64,000 bases of DNA from Actinomyces sp. 432 (GCF_009930875.1 NZ_CP025249.1:2976001-3040000); one strand, 5' to 3'; shown: positions 47,269 through 56,236, counted from the stretch's first letter. Numbers and translations are program-made. The notes: a model not told the origin generated them from the sequence alone.

Positions 47269-48224
47269 GCCCGGCCGAGGGCACCACAGCGGCAGGCTCC
47301 GCGGCAGCGGGCTCCGCGGCAGCGCGTCTGGCCGGGCGGCGCGTGCTGCTGCCGCGCGCCAAGCCCGGCGACGCGATTGCCGCCGCACTGGCCGCGGCGG
47401 GTGCCGCGGTGGTGAGCGTGGGTTTGACCCGGGCGGTCCCCGGGGCCGCCGGTCCCCGTGAGCGCGCCGCCGCAAGGCTGGCGGACGGCCACTACGCCTG
47501 GGTAGTGCTGACCTCGGCCCGCACCCTGGACTTCTTCGACTTCAGCGCCCTGGGCAACTATGAGGCGCACGACGCCTGCGGACACGTGAACGGCGCTTCG
47601 GGCTGTCCCGATACCCCCGCGCGCGACCGCTCCACCGCCTCACGCCCACGCACCGGAATCGCCGTGGTCGGCACTGGCACCGCGAGCGCCGTGCGGGAGC
47701 GGCTGGGGCGCGAACCCGACCTGGTGGCGGCCGGCAGCGGGACCGCCCTGCTGGAGCTGCCGCAGCTCAGTGGCGGGCCGGACGCCCTTGCGACGTCCTC
47801 GCCCGCGCGCCGATACGGGACGGCCGGGGGCGGGGCGGGGCGGGAGCGCCGACTGCTGCTGCCCGGCTCGGCGCTGGCCTCCCCCGCACTGGCCGCGGGC
47901 CTCAGGCGCGCGGGCTGGGTGGTCGATGCCGTGGCCGCCTACACCATGGAACCGGTTCCGCTCGCCGACCTGCCCGGGGGCTTCACCGCAGACTGGGCGG
48001 ACGGCCGCTTCGACGCGGTGGTACTGGTTGCGGGGTCCTCCACGCGCGCGCTGGTGGATCTCGCCGGGCCGCCCCCGCCCGCCACGCGCGTGGTGACGAT
48101 CGGGAAGCCGACCGCCGCGGCCGCGGCAGCCGCCGGACTGCGCGTAGACGCAGTCGCCGCCCGCCCGACCCCCGAGGCCATCCGCGACGCCTTAATCACG
48201 ACGCTGCCTGCTCCACCGCGCTGA
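47265..48224 (+). CDS. hemD: HemD, uroporphyrinogen III synthase
   Basis: A 319-residue two-lobed protein that closes and inverts the tetrapyrrole ring. The family is poorly conserved; recognisable pieces are RRVLLPRAKPGDAIAAALAAAGAAVVSVGLTRAV, WVVLTSARTLDFF, TGIAVVGTGTASAVRERLG, and DAVVLVAGSSTRALVDLAG with VVTIGKPTAAAAAAAGLRVD at the end. A GTG start overlaps hemC. A short unusual segment (47570-47640, with two Cys and Asn/His) sits in the middle of the first lobe. Confidence 0.9.
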   Translation: MSPAEGTTAAGSAAAGSAAARLAGRRVLLPRAKPGDAIAAALAAAGAAVVSVGLTRAVPGAAGPRERAAARLADGHYAWVVLTSARTLDFFDFSALGNYEAHDACGHVNGASGCPDTPARDRSTASRPRTGIAVVGTGTASAVRERLGREPDLVAAGSGTALLELPQLSGGPDALATSSPARRYGTAGGGAGRERRLLLPGSALASPALAAGLRRAGWVVDAVAAYTMEPVPLADLPGGFTADWADGRFDAVVLVAGSSTRALVDLAGPPPPATRVVTIGKPTAAAAAAAGLRVDAVAARPTPEAIRDALITTLPAPPR

Positions 48225-48280
48225 ACTCATACCCTCCATAACCGCTATCACCCGCCCGCATGCCCGAGGAGACCGCCGTA

Positions 48281-49375
48281 ATGACCCAGGCAACCACCAC
48301 CTTCCCCCTGCCCGACCCGCGAGACCCCGCCACCTCACCGGCCGCTGAACTGCTCACCTCGCGGGGCGTGCCCGCACCCGCGACGCCGACTGTCCGCCCT
48401 CGGCGCCTGCGGCGCACGCCCGCCCTGCGCGGGCTGGTCGCCGAGACCCGTATCAGCCCGACACAGCTGATCCTGCCGGCCTTCGTACGCGAGGACATCA
48501 GCGCGCCGAACCCGATCGGCGCCATGCCGGGCGTCGTGCAGCACACCCTGGACTCGATCCGGCGCGAGGCCGCCGCCTGCGCCGAGGCGGGCGTGGGCGG
48601 CATCGACCTGTTCGGCGTGCCGGCCACGCGCGATGAGACCGGCTCGCAGGCGTGGGCCGAGGACGGCATCCTCAACCGGGCGGTCGCCGCGGTGCGCGCG
48701 GAGGTCGGGGACGCGCTAGTGGTGTGCGCCGACACCTGCCTGGACGAGTTCACCTCACACGGCCACTGCGGCCTGGTGCGCCCGGAGGGAGACCGCCGCG
48801 CCGGCGAGATCGACAACGACTCCACCCTCGCCCTCTACCAGGCGATGGCCGTCTCCCAGGCAGAGGCGGGGGCGCACATGGTCTCCCCCTCCGGCATGAT
48901 GGACGGGCAGGTGGCGGCGATCCGCGCCGCCCTGGACGCCACCGGCCATGACGACGTCACCATCCTGGCCTACTCCGCCAAGTACGCCTCCGCCTACTTC
49001 GGGCCGTTCCGGGAGGCAGTCGGATCCGCTCTCAAGGGCGACCGCCGCACCTACCAGCAGGATCCCGCCAACCGCCGCGAGGGACTGCGGGAGGCCCTGC
49101 TGGATGCGGAGCAGGGCGCGGATCTGGTGATGGTCAAGCCGGCCGGGCCCTACCTGGACGTGCTGGCCGATGTGGCCGCCGCCAGCCCGGTGCCGGTGGC
49201 CGCCTACCAGGTCAGCGGCGAGTACGCGATGGTGGAGGCGGCCGCGGCCAACGGCTGGATCGACCGCGAGCGCGTGATCATGGAGTCGCTGCTGGGGATC
49301 GTGCGCGCCGGCGCCGACTGCGTGCTGACCTACTGGGCACGCGAGGTGGCCGAGCTGCTGCGTACGCAGCGGTAA
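48281..49375 (+). CDS. hemB: HemB, delta-aminolevulinic acid dehydratase
   Basis: A 364-residue enzyme that condenses two aminolevulinates. The active-site lysines are K234 ([15 protein letters not shown]) and K286 ([10 protein letters not shown]). The metal site [15 protein letters not shown] has Cys-x-Asp...Cys, as in other actinobacterial enzymes. ATG at 48281 is preceded by GAGGAG and preferred; ATG at 48260 would place that site inside the gene. It follows hemD by 56 bp. The first ~45 residues are a low-complexity extension. Confidence 0.95.
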   Translation: MTQATTTFPLPDPRDPATSPAAELLTSRGVPAPATPTVRPRRLRRTPALRGLVAETRISPTQLILPAFVREDISAPNPIGAMPGVVQHTLDSIRREAAACAEAGVGGIDLFGVPATRDETGSQAWAEDGILNRAVAAVRAEVGDALVVCADTCLDEFTSHGHCGLVRPEGDRRAGEIDNDSTLALYQAMAVSQAEAGAHMVSPSGMMDGQVAAIRAALDATGHDDVTILAYSAKYASAYFGPFREAVGSALKGDRRTYQQDPANRREGLREALLDAEQGADLVMVKPAGPYLDVLADVAAASPVPVAAYQVSGEYAMVEAAAANGWIDRERVIMESLLGIVRAGADCVLTYWAREVAELLRTQR

Positions 49376-49515
49376 AAGTGTCCATCTCTCGCCACTTTGC
49401 GCGCCGGCCGTTCGCACCACCCCACCGCTCGTCCGCATATGCCCAGGTCAGCACCTATTTGCTCAACGCGCCAGGACCGGCGCCATGCTGAAACTGGCGA
49501 GAGTTGGACACTTTT
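49374..49515. repeat. 142-bp element with 21-bp terminal inverted repeats
   Basis: Left end 49374-49394 and right end 49495-49515 are inverted copies with a single mismatch (core GTGTCCAWCTCTCGCCA). The left end begins within the hemB stop codon, and the right end is followed by T's. Similarity between the ends continues weakly inward (CTTTGCGC / GTTTCAGC). It may be a miniature element or a bidirectional terminator between hemB and hemL. Confidence 0.75.
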
Positions 49516-49584
49516 TCTGCGCCGGTCCCGCTGCGCGGGGTCGTAGGCTGCCGTCGGACCGCCGCAATCGCTTCAGGAGCCCCC

Positions 49585-51075
49585 ATGCCGTCAACCACCA
49601 ATGCCGACCTGTTCGCCGCCGCCCGCGCTGTGATCCCGGGCGGCGTGGACTCCCCGGTGCGCGCCTTCGGCGCCGTGGGCGGGGCGCCCGCCTTCATCGC
49701 GCGCGCCCACGGCGCCCACGTAGAGGACGCCGGGGGACGTGACTTCGTGGACCTGGTCGGCTCCTGGGGGCCTGCCCTGCTCGGGCACGCCCACCCGGCG
49801 GTGGTCGAGGCGGTGCAGGCAGCCGCCGGCCGGGGACTGTCATTCGGGGCGCCCACCGCTGCGGAGACCGAGCTGGCCGAGGCGGTGCGGCGCCGCGTGC
49901 CGCCGGTGGAGCGGCTGCGCCTGGTGTCCACCGGCACCGAGGCCACCATGACGGCGGTACGGCTGGCACGTGGCGCCACCGGCCGCGACCTGGTGGTGAA
50001 GTTCGCCGGCTGCTACCACGGCCACAGCGACGGCCTGCTGTCTGCGGCCGGCTCAGGCGTGGCCACGGGTGGACTGCCGGGGTCCGCGGGCGTGCCGGAG
50101 GCGGTGGCCGCGCAGACCATTGTGCTGCCCTACAACGACGTGGACGCGCTGGAGGCGTGCTTCGCCGCCCGCGGCCAGGAGATCGCCGCGGTCATCACCG
50201 AGCCGGCGCCGGCAAATATGGGTGTGGTCCCACCCGCGCCCGGTTTCAACGCAGCCATCCGCAGGATCACCGCCGCGCACGGCGCGCTGATGATCGCCGA
50301 CGAGGTGCTCTCCGGTTTCCGCGTGGGCCCGGCAGGGTTCTGGGGCCTGGAGGCAGTCGACGGCTGGACGGCGGAGGCAGCCGATTCTGGGAACCGCTTC
50401 AGGCATGCGACGGGCCGGCCTGCCTCGGCCCAGGCTGACGAGGCCGCCGCAGCGACCACCCTGGCGCTTTCCACCCCGTCCTGGCCCGGCGGCCCGGACG
50501 GGGGCGAAGCCGACTGGCGCGAGCGGGCGGCCTGGGTGCCGGACCTGTTCACCTTCGGCAAGGTGATCGGCGGGGGCATGCCACTGGCGGCCGTGGGCGG
50601 CCGCGCCGAGGTGATGGAGCTGCTAGCACCGCTCGGCCCCGTCTACCAGGCGGGCACCCTGTCCGGGAACCCGCTGGCGACCGCCGCCGGCCTGGCCACA
50701 CTCGCCCTGGCAGACGATGCCGTGTACACCACGGTCTCCCACCGCGCCGCGGAAATCGGGCGGGTGATCGCAGCGGCGCTGACCGAGCAGGGGGTGCCGC
50801 ACCGGGTGCAGCACTCCGGCTCGCTGTTCTCGGTCATGTTCGGCCCCGCGGCCGCCGCGACGGGCGTGCGGGACTATGACGCCGCCCGCGCCCAGGAGAC
50901 GTGGCGCTTCGCCCCGTTCTTCCACGCCTTCCTCGACGCCGGGGTCGCGCTGCCGCCGAGCGTGTTCGAGGCCTGGTTCGTCTCGGCCGCGCACGGCGAC
51001 GCCGAGGTCGAGCGCATCGCTGGGGCCGCGCCGGCGGCGGCCCGGTCCGCGGCCGCTGCGCGTCCCGAGGCGTAA
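49585..51075 (+). CDS. hemL: HemL, glutamate-1-semialdehyde 2,1-aminomutase
   Basis: A 496-residue PLP enzyme producing delta-aminolevulinate, the step after HemA. PLP Lys326 is in [12 protein letters not shown]; other signatures are [52 protein letters not shown] and [12 protein letters not shown]. Residues about 265-310 form an insertion (Ala/Gly/Thr/Pro-rich) compared with the usual ~430-residue enzyme. AGGAG precedes ATG at 49585; the longer open frame upstream would run through the 142-bp element. Confidence 0.95.
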   Translation: MPSTTNADLFAAARAVIPGGVDSPVRAFGAVGGAPAFIARAHGAHVEDAGGRDFVDLVGSWGPALLGHAHPAVVEAVQAAAGRGLSFGAPTAAETELAEAVRRRVPPVERLRLVSTGTEATMTAVRLARGATGRDLVVKFAGCYHGHSDGLLSAAGSGVATGGLPGSAGVPEAVAAQTIVLPYNDVDALEACFAARGQEIAAVITEPAPANMGVVPPAPGFNAAIRRITAAHGALMIADEVLSGFRVGPAGFWGLEAVDGWTAEAADSGNRFRHATGRPASAQADEAAAATTLALSTPSWPGGPDGGEADWRERAAWVPDLFTFGKVIGGGMPLAAVGGRAEVMELLAPLGPVYQAGTLSGNPLATAAGLATLALADDAVYTTVSHRAAEIGRVIAAALTEQGVPHRVQHSGSLFSVMFGPAAAATGVRDYDAARAQETWRFAPFFHAFLDAGVALPPSVFEAWFVSAAHGDAEVERIAGAAPAAARSAAAARPEA

Positions 51076-51244
51076 CCCTGCGGCATGCCTCCTGGCCGCA
51101 GGTAGGCGCCACACGCGCCCGCCCGCGGAACAGACCCCGCACCTGTGCCCGACCGGTCGCGTCGACTCGGCGACGGCCCTAGCCAGGGCAGCACCAGGGG
51201 CATCCCGGATACCGGAGGCCGACCGGATTCGGCAGGCTGGCACC

Positions 51245-51502
51245 ATGACACAGCAGCGTCCCACCAACCCCTACGGCCGCAAACCGTCTTTCTCCCGGCG
51301 CACCAAGTCGTGGCGCTCGCGGCTGCCGCGGCGGTCCTACCGCCGCCTGCTGGCGGGCGTGTGCGGCGGCCTGGCCGAGTACTGGGGCGTGAGCCCGACG
51401 CTGGTGCGGCTGGCGACGCTCGCCCTGGCGGTGCTGCCGGGCCCGATGTGGGTGGTCTACGTCGCCGCATGGGTGCTCATGCCCGGCCCCTACGAGCGCT
51501 GA
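51245..51502 (+). CDS. PspC-domain membrane protein
   Basis: An 85-residue protein: after a basic head (RRTKSWRSRLPRRSYRRL) comes LAGVCGGLAEYWGVSPTLVRLATLALAVLPGPMWVVYVAAWVLMPGPYER, the PspC domain with one or two membrane spans. PspC proteins take part in envelope-stress responses or act as small membrane sensors. ATG at 51245 was chosen; longer frames run into hemL. It converges with the macrodomain gene, only 1 bp separating the stops. Confidence 0.88.
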   Translation: MTQQRPTNPYGRKPSFSRRTKSWRSRLPRRSYRRLLAGVCGGLAEYWGVSPTLVRLATLALAVLPGPMWVVYVAAWVLMPGPYER

Positions 51503-51503
51503 G

Positions 51504-52385
51504 TTACGCTCCCGGCCGGGACGCGAGCGCGGCCTCGTAGGCGGCGAGGTCGGGCTCGGCGAAGACGCAGATGACGATCCGCAGCTCGGATTCGGGGTGC
51601 GTGCGCAGCCAGTCCACAAGGGTGTCCAGTACAAGCGGCGCCGCCTCTTCCTTGGGGTAGCCGTACTCCCCGGTGGACACCGAGCACAGGCCCACGGAAT
51701 CCAGACCGGTGGCGACGACGGTGTCCAGGACGCTGCGGTAGCTGGAGGCCAGTAGGGCGCGGTCGGCGTCGGTGGGGCGGCCGCCCTCGATGATCGGGCC
51801 GACGGTGTGGACCACGTGCGCGGCGGGCAGGTGGTAGCCGGAGGTGAGCAGGGCTCGGCCGGCCTCCTCCGGGCGGCCGTCGCGGGTGTCCATGTGGGCG
51901 GCGCATTCGGCACGCAAGCCGGGCCCGGCGACGGCGTGGATGACGTTGTCGATGCAGGTGTGCCCGGGGACGAAGCAGCCCAGCATCTGGGCGTTGGCGG
52001 CGTTGACGATCGCTCCGGCGCGCAAGGTGGTCAGATCCCCGCGCCACAGGGCGACGTGCTCGCCGAGCGGGCCGGCCACCGCGTGGGTGGCGGCCAGTGT
52101 GGGCAGTGTCAGGGCGTCGGGGGCGCCGGCGTCGTGCACGCGCTGGGCGGCCTCGGCGGCGAGCATCTCGTCCAGGTCCTCCCGGACGTCGTCGTCGGGG
52201 ATCTCGCGGGGCGGACGGATGGTCAGCAGCCCGTCCAGCAGCCGCCGCAGCTCCACCGGGGGGAGCTCGGCGAGGGCGGCGGGCGGTGGGAATGCGGCGA
52301 CGTCGCCGGCCTGGACGGCCTCGGTGGCGAAGTGCCGGGCGAGGCGGTGCAGGCGGGCGACGTCGGCGGTAGGCGCGTGCGGCAT
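51504..52385 (-). CDS. Zn-dependent macrodomain protein (ADP-ribosyl hydrolase)
   Basis: A 293-residue protein whose C-terminal ~190 residues are a macrodomain of the zinc-containing class. Typical blocks: IVNAANAQMLGCFVPGHTCIDNVIHAVAGPGLR with Cys/His/Cys ligands, HVVHTVGPIIEGG and SVSTGEYGYPKEEAA. Staphylococcal and streptococcal homologues remove ADP-ribose placed by a linked sirtuin (SirTM) on a lipoylated GcvH-like protein; none of those partners is near this gene. The N-terminal ~100-residue helical part (LLDGLLTIRPPREIP) is standard for the class. Confidence 0.9.
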   Translation of the reverse strand: MPHAPTADVARLHRLARHFATEAVQAGDVAAFPPPAALAELPPVELRRLLDGLLTIRPPREIPDDDVREDLDEMLAAEAAQRVHDAGAPDALTLPTLAATHAVAGPLGEHVALWRGDLTTLRAGAIVNAANAQMLGCFVPGHTCIDNVIHAVAGPGLRAECAAHMDTRDGRPEEAGRALLTSGYHLPAAHVVHTVGPIIEGGRPTDADRALLASSYRSVLDTVVATGLDSVGLCSVSTGEYGYPKEEAAPLVLDTLVDWLRTHPESELRIVICVFAEPDLAAYEAALASRPGA

Positions 52386-52463
52386 GCGCCCAGGTTAGGC
52401 GCGCCGCCGCGTCGGCGGCAGCGGCTCCCGGGCGCGTGGGCGCGCAGGACGCGGTCGGCAGTC

Positions 52464-52958
52464 TCAGTTCACGGAGTAGTTCTGCGCGGAGAGGAACCAG
52501 CTCTGCTGCTCCAGGCGCTGGGTGTAGTCCTCCAGGATGCCGGAGGAGGAGGGGTCGGCCTCGTCGACGGCGTCGTGGATGTCACGCAGGGTGGTGACCA
52601 CGGCGTTGATGGCCGAGACGATGTAGTCGACCGCGTCAGCGGTGATGACGGCTCCCTCGGGTGCCTCCGGGACGGTGGTCTGGGAGGCGATGGTGCCGGG
52701 GCGGCCGTCGGGGAATGCGTTGATGGCGCGCATGCGCTCGGCGAGCTCGTCGGAGCCCTCGCGGGCGATGTCGACGACCTCGTCCAGGTTGAGGTGGAGG
52801 TCACGGAAGTTCGGGCCGACCAGGTTCCAGTGGACCTGCTTGCCGACGAGGCTGAGGGCGGTGATATCCACCAGGGCGCGCTGCAGGTCGGCGGCGAGGG
52901 TCTCGGAGGCGGTGAAGGTGGGGATGACGGCTGGGTTCTTGACTTGGTGCTTGCTCAT
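52464..52958 (-). CDS. dps: Dps, DNA-protecting ferritin-like protein
   Basis: A 164-residue protein forming 12-subunit cages that oxidise and store iron. The ferroxidase residues fit the Dps spacing: His43 (KQVHWN), His55 (RDLHLN), Asp70 and Glu74 (REGSDELAERM). It starts ATG at 52958. I found no convincing DtxR/IdeR or OxyR box upstream. Its position near the haem and Feo genes is consistent with iron handling. Confidence 0.94.
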   Translation of the reverse strand: MSKHQVKNPAVIPTFTASETLAADLQRALVDITALSLVGKQVHWNLVGPNFRDLHLNLDEVVDIAREGSDELAERMRAINAFPDGRPGTIASQTTVPEAPEGAVITADAVDYIVSAINAVVTTLRDIHDAVDEADPSSSGILEDYTQRLEQQSWFLSAQNYSVN

Positions 52959-53054
52959 GGGGCCAACTTTACAATCACCGAAGCTTAGATGGGTAGGGCT
53001 TATCGCTCATGAGGGAACCTGGAAACAGCCCGGACGGCGCCAGCCGCAGCAAGA

Positions 53055-53091
53055 TGCCCGGCGCCGCACCATATGGGTGGGGCGCCGGGCA
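53055..53091 (-). terminator. Hairpin after the thioredoxin gene
   Basis: Arms 53055-53070 and 53076-53091 pair at 15 of 16 positions (TGCCCGGCGCC / GGCGCCGGGCA) around ATATG. There is no T tract on either side. Confidence 0.55.
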
Positions 53092-53161
53092 CCTGGACAG
53101 GCCGGCCCCAGGCAGCTTTCAGCCGACTGGGGCACGGCCCCGGTAGGTAGTAGGTACCGGG

Positions 53162-53545
53162 TCAGGCCTGCGCGGCGGCGCCGGCGGCCTCCTCCTCGGC
53201 GATCTTGCGCTTGATCTCATCCATGTCGAGCTCGCGCACCTGGGTGATCAGGGAGTCCAGGGCGGGTCCGGGCAGGGCGCCGGCCTCGCGGTAGACCAGG
53301 ACGTCGTCGCGGAAGACCATCAGCGTGGGGATCGAGGAGATGCCCAGGGCGCCGGCGAGCTCCTGCTCGGCCTCGGTGTCAACCTTGGCGAAGGTGATGT
53401 CGGGGTTGTTCTCGGCAGCCTTCTCGAACACCGGCGCGAAGCGACGGCACGGACCGCACCATGAAGCCCAGAAGTCAACAAGGGTGATGCCGTCCCCGCG
53501 GACGGTCTGGTTGAAGTCTGCGCCGGTGATGTTCTTGGTGGCCAC
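53162..53545 (-). CDS. trxA: Thioredoxin
   Basis: A 127-residue thioredoxin with the active site WCGPC (Cys30 and Cys33), preceded by ITLVDFWAS, followed by FAKVDTEAEQELAGALGISSIPTLMVFRD with the cis-Pro. A helical C-terminal extension (LDMDEIKRKIAEEEAAGAAAQA) of ~20 residues is extra. The GTG at 53545 has GGAAGGA upstream; the frame is open further, but that part is not family-like. Confidence 0.93.
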   Translation of the reverse strand: MATKNITGADFNQTVRGDGITLVDFWASWCGPCRRFAPVFEKAAENNPDITFAKVDTEAEQELAGALGISSIPTLMVFRDDVLVYREAGALPGPALDSLITQVRELDMDEIKRKIAEEEAAGAAAQA

Positions 53546-53866
53546 GGGTGTTCCTTCCAGTCGGAGGGATTGGATGTTGTGTGCCGGGCACGCGTCCAGC
53601 GCTGCCGACGCCTGGGACAACCGTCCTACCCGACGAGGTATTCCGTGGGCATGGTCATCTTCGGCCCCCTTCCCAGGTGCACCCCACCCACGCCGAGGTC
53701 GGTAGAAGTCACGTGCCTAGGTCGGTAGACGTTGCGCACCGAGGTCGGCCCACTGCTCTACTCGCCGACGACGCCAGAAACACGAAGGCGACTCCCCGGC
53801 TCCGTCCAGACCACCTGCCTAACGTCGGGATGGCGAACGCCAGTTCCGACGATGCCAGGAGGCACT
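53546..53866. other. Gene-free stretch between thioredoxin and the GNAT gene
   Basis: Holds locus 5 of the 23-bp repeat (53694-53749). The rest shows no gene or structured element that I can support; both flanking genes are transcribed away from it. Confidence 0.55.
53694..53749 (+). repeat. 23-bp dispersed repeat, locus 5 (two full units and a partial)
   Basis: CGAGGTCGGTAGAAGTCACG.., CTAGGTCGGTAGACGTTGCG.. and the start of a third, CGAGGTCGG, all spaced 23 bases. Confidence 0.76.
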
Positions 53867-54583
53867 ATGTTCACCATCACCTACCGCCCCTATGAGCCCC
53901 GGGATGCCGAGGGGGTCATGGCGATCGTCCTTGACGCCTTCCACATCCGCAGCTACGCACCGCGCCCCTACTTGGAGCGCTCCGCCGCAGAGGTGTTCCT
54001 GTCCGAGCGCCTGCTCACCTCCACCTACGCGCAGGTCGCCGTCGTCACCGATGACCGCAGCGAGGACGACGCGGAACCCGCCGCCGAGCGGGTCGTGGGC
54101 GTCCTCATGGGCCGGGTAGAGGACGAGCCACCGCTTCCGGCCCGGCCGCTCGCTCATGCGCATAAGCTCGCCGCCATGGCCTGGCTGGCGACGGCGGGAA
54201 TGCCGCAGTGGGACACGCTCACGCAGGCATTGGGCTTCGACTACCGGCGTGCCGAACTGAGACAGGACGTGCTGCTTGGCGGAGGCGTCGCCCTCACCGA
54301 TGAGATCACCCTGCTCGCGGTGCATCCCGCATGGCGGGGCCGCGGGGTGGGCACCCGCCTGTACGACGACTTCATGGAGCACCTGCACGCCCACGGCCGT
54401 AAGGACTTCTTCCTGTACACGGACTCTCTGTGCGCTTACGAGTTCTGTGAGCGGCGGGGCCTGGTGCGTGCCGCCTCGCGGGAATTGCGGCTGGACGTGC
54501 CCGAGCTGCCCGAGCGCGTCGGCGTGTACCTGTACGCCGGCGAGGTCCCGACTACCACAACCACAAGCGCTGCAGCCCACTGA
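53867..54583 (+). CDS. GNAT family N-acetyltransferase
   Basis: A 238-residue acetyltransferase: ITYRPYEPRDAEGVMAIVLDAFH is the typical first strand-helix, and LTDEITLLAVHPAWRGRGVGTRLYDDFMEHLHAHGRKDFFLYTD is strand 4 with the acetyl-CoA loop (R-G-R-G-V-G). CAYEFCERRGL follows as the last conserved element. AGGAGG lies 5 bases before ATG at 53867. A Thr/Ala tail ends just before a 23-bp repeat. Substrate unknown. Confidence 0.88.
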   Translation: MFTITYRPYEPRDAEGVMAIVLDAFHIRSYAPRPYLERSAAEVFLSERLLTSTYAQVAVVTDDRSEDDAEPAAERVVGVLMGRVEDEPPLPARPLAHAHKLAAMAWLATAGMPQWDTLTQALGFDYRRAELRQDVLLGGGVALTDEITLLAVHPAWRGRGVGTRLYDDFMEHLHAHGRKDFFLYTDSLCAYEFCERRGLVRAASRELRLDVPELPERVGVYLYAGEVPTTTTTSAAAH

Positions 54584-54587
54584 CCAC

Positions 54588-54633
54588 CGAAACCGGCACA
54601 TGTGACGCATCGAGACCGGAACATGTTACGCGC
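54588..54633 (+). repeat. 23-bp dispersed repeat, locus 6 (two units)
   Basis: CGAAACCGGCACATGTGACG.. and CGAGACCGGAACATGTTACG.., beginning 4 bases after the stop codon of the GNAT gene. Confidence 0.75.
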
Positions 54634-54822
54634 GGAAGTGGTGGTCGTTGTCGGGCAGGGACGTCGTCGGGCGGGCGGTGCCGGGCTTGCGGGAACGATT
54701 CGTTGGATCCATTGGGACCATCCGAAGGCCTGACCGGGGAGGTGAGCGTCGACGGCACCGCTGAGTACTTCCAGTGAATCCAGAGCCCTGACGCCGCACC
54801 CCCGTGCTTCGGCACTTCCCAC

Positions 54823-54898
54823 GAGGGTTCGCGCCTCTAGGTGCCGAACCGGTCGCAACAAGTGACGAATCGTCAACCACAACGCATGAACCGTCACA
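54823..54898. repeat. Diverged copy of the GATTCGTAC repeat cluster
   Basis: The order GTTCG..GCCTCTAGGTGCCGAACC..GTCGCAA..AAGTGACGAATC..GAACCGTCA parallels GTACCTCTAAGTGCCGAACCGTCGCAAG..AGTACGAATC..GAACCGTCA at 19970-20035. Confidence 0.6.
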
Positions 54899-54985
54899 CC
54901 CTCGAACCGGAAGAGCCACTAACGACATACCGAGACCGGCTGAGCTCTGCCAGCTGCTCCCAGCCGCATGAAGGTGCCCCGGGGT

Positions 54986-55648
54986 TCAGGAGCGCCGCCA
55001 CCCCCGACGCACCAAGGCGACGAGCCCGCTGCGCGGCTCCTCGCCACTGTCGCCCTCGGCAGGCCTGTTGGCGACAACGTCGTCGGCGCCGTCGCCTGCG
55101 CCTTCGACGGCGGATGCGACCCAGGCCATGGCCAGCACGGCCTGGTAGAGGGTGTCGGCGTCGACCTCGGCGCGAGCCACACCCGCGCGCTGCGCGGGCT
55201 CCAGGAAGCCCCGCGTCATCTCAATGACCTCCTCACAGGTTGGAGCCAGCGGCGAGGAGGAGCTGGTGTAGGCCTCCCGCAACGGCCCGGGGAGTCCGTC
55301 ATAGGACCGCATCCACTCCCCTAGCGCGTCCAGCCACCGCTCGAGCGCCTCGCCGGGCTCCAGGGCAGCTCCCTCAATCTCCCGGCACCTGCGCGTCAGA
55401 TCGGTGGTGCGCTGCGCCAACACCTGGCCGAGTAGGTCCTGCCTGGTGGGGAAGTGACGGTAGAGGGTCCCCGCCCCCACTCCGGCACGCCTGGCGATGG
55501 CGTCCATAGGGACGTCCAGCCCCTCCCGGGCGAAGATCTGCGCGGCTATCTCAACGATCTTGTCGCGGTTGCGCCGCGCGTCGGCGCGCACCGCCCGGTG
55601 CCTGTTCCTCGTCCGAGGCGCGTCGTCCCGGGCCGCCGGGTCAGACAT
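54986..55648 (-). CDS. TetR family regulator, divergent from a flavin monooxygenase operon
   Basis: A 220-residue TetR protein: ADARRNRDKIVEIAAQIFAREGLDVPMDAIARRAGVGAGTLYRHFPTRQDLLGQVL is the DNA-binding domain, recognition helix VGAGTLYRHFPTRQ. A ~50-residue basic head precedes it and an acidic/Gly-rich loop sits near the C-terminus. It is divergent from the flavin reductase/monooxygenase genes with 90 bp between, which contains a palindrome (55670-55694). It most likely controls that operon and itself. Confidence 0.92.
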   Translation of the reverse strand: MSDPAARDDAPRTRNRHRAVRADARRNRDKIVEIAAQIFAREGLDVPMDAIARRAGVGAGTLYRHFPTRQDLLGQVLAQRTTDLTRRCREIEGAALEPGEALERWLDALGEWMRSYDGLPGPLREAYTSSSSPLAPTCEEVIEMTRGFLEPAQRAGVARAEVDADTLYQAVLAMAWVASAVEGAGDGADDVVANRPAEGDSGEEPRSGLVALVRRGWRRS

Positions 55649-55669
55649 GGATCACACTCCTGCGCCATT

Positions 55670-55694
55670 GATAAGTGGAGAGCCTCTCCGTATC
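55670..55694. promoter_or_regulatory. Candidate TetR operator
   Basis: GGAGAG-C-CTCTCC (55677-55689) is a perfect palindrome flanked by GATA on one side and TATC on the other, in the short space between the TetR gene and the flavin reductase gene. Confidence 0.55.
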
Positions 55695-55738
55695 GTCCGG
55701 GCTATCTACTTCAAGCGATCTTAGGCGAACGGAGATGC

Positions 55739-56236
55739 GTGTTGCCACCACAGCCAGCCAGCCCCGTCGACCCCGAGGCCCTGCGGCGGACCCTGGCCAG
55801 CTTCCCCACCGGCATCGTGCTGGTGACGGCCCAGGACTACGACGGCGCCCCTGTAGGAATGCTGGCCAACTCCTTCACCTCCGTGTCACTGGATCCGCCG
55901 CTGGTGTCTCTGGCCTTCGCCAATAGCTCGTCCACCTGGCCGCGGCTGCGCGACGCATCGCTCCTGCGGGTCAGCGTCCTGGGCACCGAGCACCACGCCC
56001 TGGTCTCCCAGCTCGCCGGCCCCACCGCCCAGCGCTTCGTCGGCCTGGAGTGCGCCCTGCGCAGCGAAGACGCCGCTCTCCTGGGATCCCCCGCCACCCT
56101 GAGCGCGGCGCCCGAGAGGATCATCGAGGCGGGCGATCACGATCTTGCCCTTCTTCGGGTACTCGAAGTCGAGCAGGACAGGGAGATCGACCCCCTGGTC
56201 TTCTACGCGCGCCGACTGCATCGCCTCGCCACCTGA
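55739..56236 (+). CDS. Flavin reductase domain protein (monooxygenase partner)
   Basis: A 165-residue FMN-binding split-barrel protein: FPTGIVLVTAQDYDGAPVGMLANSFTSVSLDPPLVSLAFANSSSTWPRLRDASLLRVSVLGTEHHAL is the flavin reductase signature. Such proteins supply reduced FMN to a monooxygenase, here the downstream LLM-type gene. GTG at 55739 or TTG at 55742 can start it (GGAG just upstream); an ATG in another frame is a decoy. Confidence 0.88.
   Translation: MLPPQPASPVDPEALRRTLASFPTGIVLVTAQDYDGAPVGMLANSFTSVSLDPPLVSLAFANSSSTWPRLRDASLLRVSVLGTEHHALVSQLAGPTAQRFVGLECALRSEDAALLGSPATLSAAPERIIEAGDHDLALLRVLEVEQDREIDPLVFYARRLHRLAT

Larger units (their letters stand above)
54584..54985. other. Gene-free, repeat-bearing stretch between convergent genes
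   Basis: Contains the 23-bp repeat locus 6 (54588-54633) and a diverged relative of the GATTCGTAC inverted-repeat cluster (54823-54898). No protein-like frame. Confidence 0.6.

Noticed and set aside
48260..48280. Earlier ATG for hemB
   Set aside because: It would put the GAGGAG ribosome binding site of the ATG at 48281 inside the coding region and has no site of its own; kept only as an alternative.
52959..53030. Possible iron or peroxide operator before dps
   Set aside because: CTTAGATGGGTAGGGCTTA shows no symmetric match to a known box.
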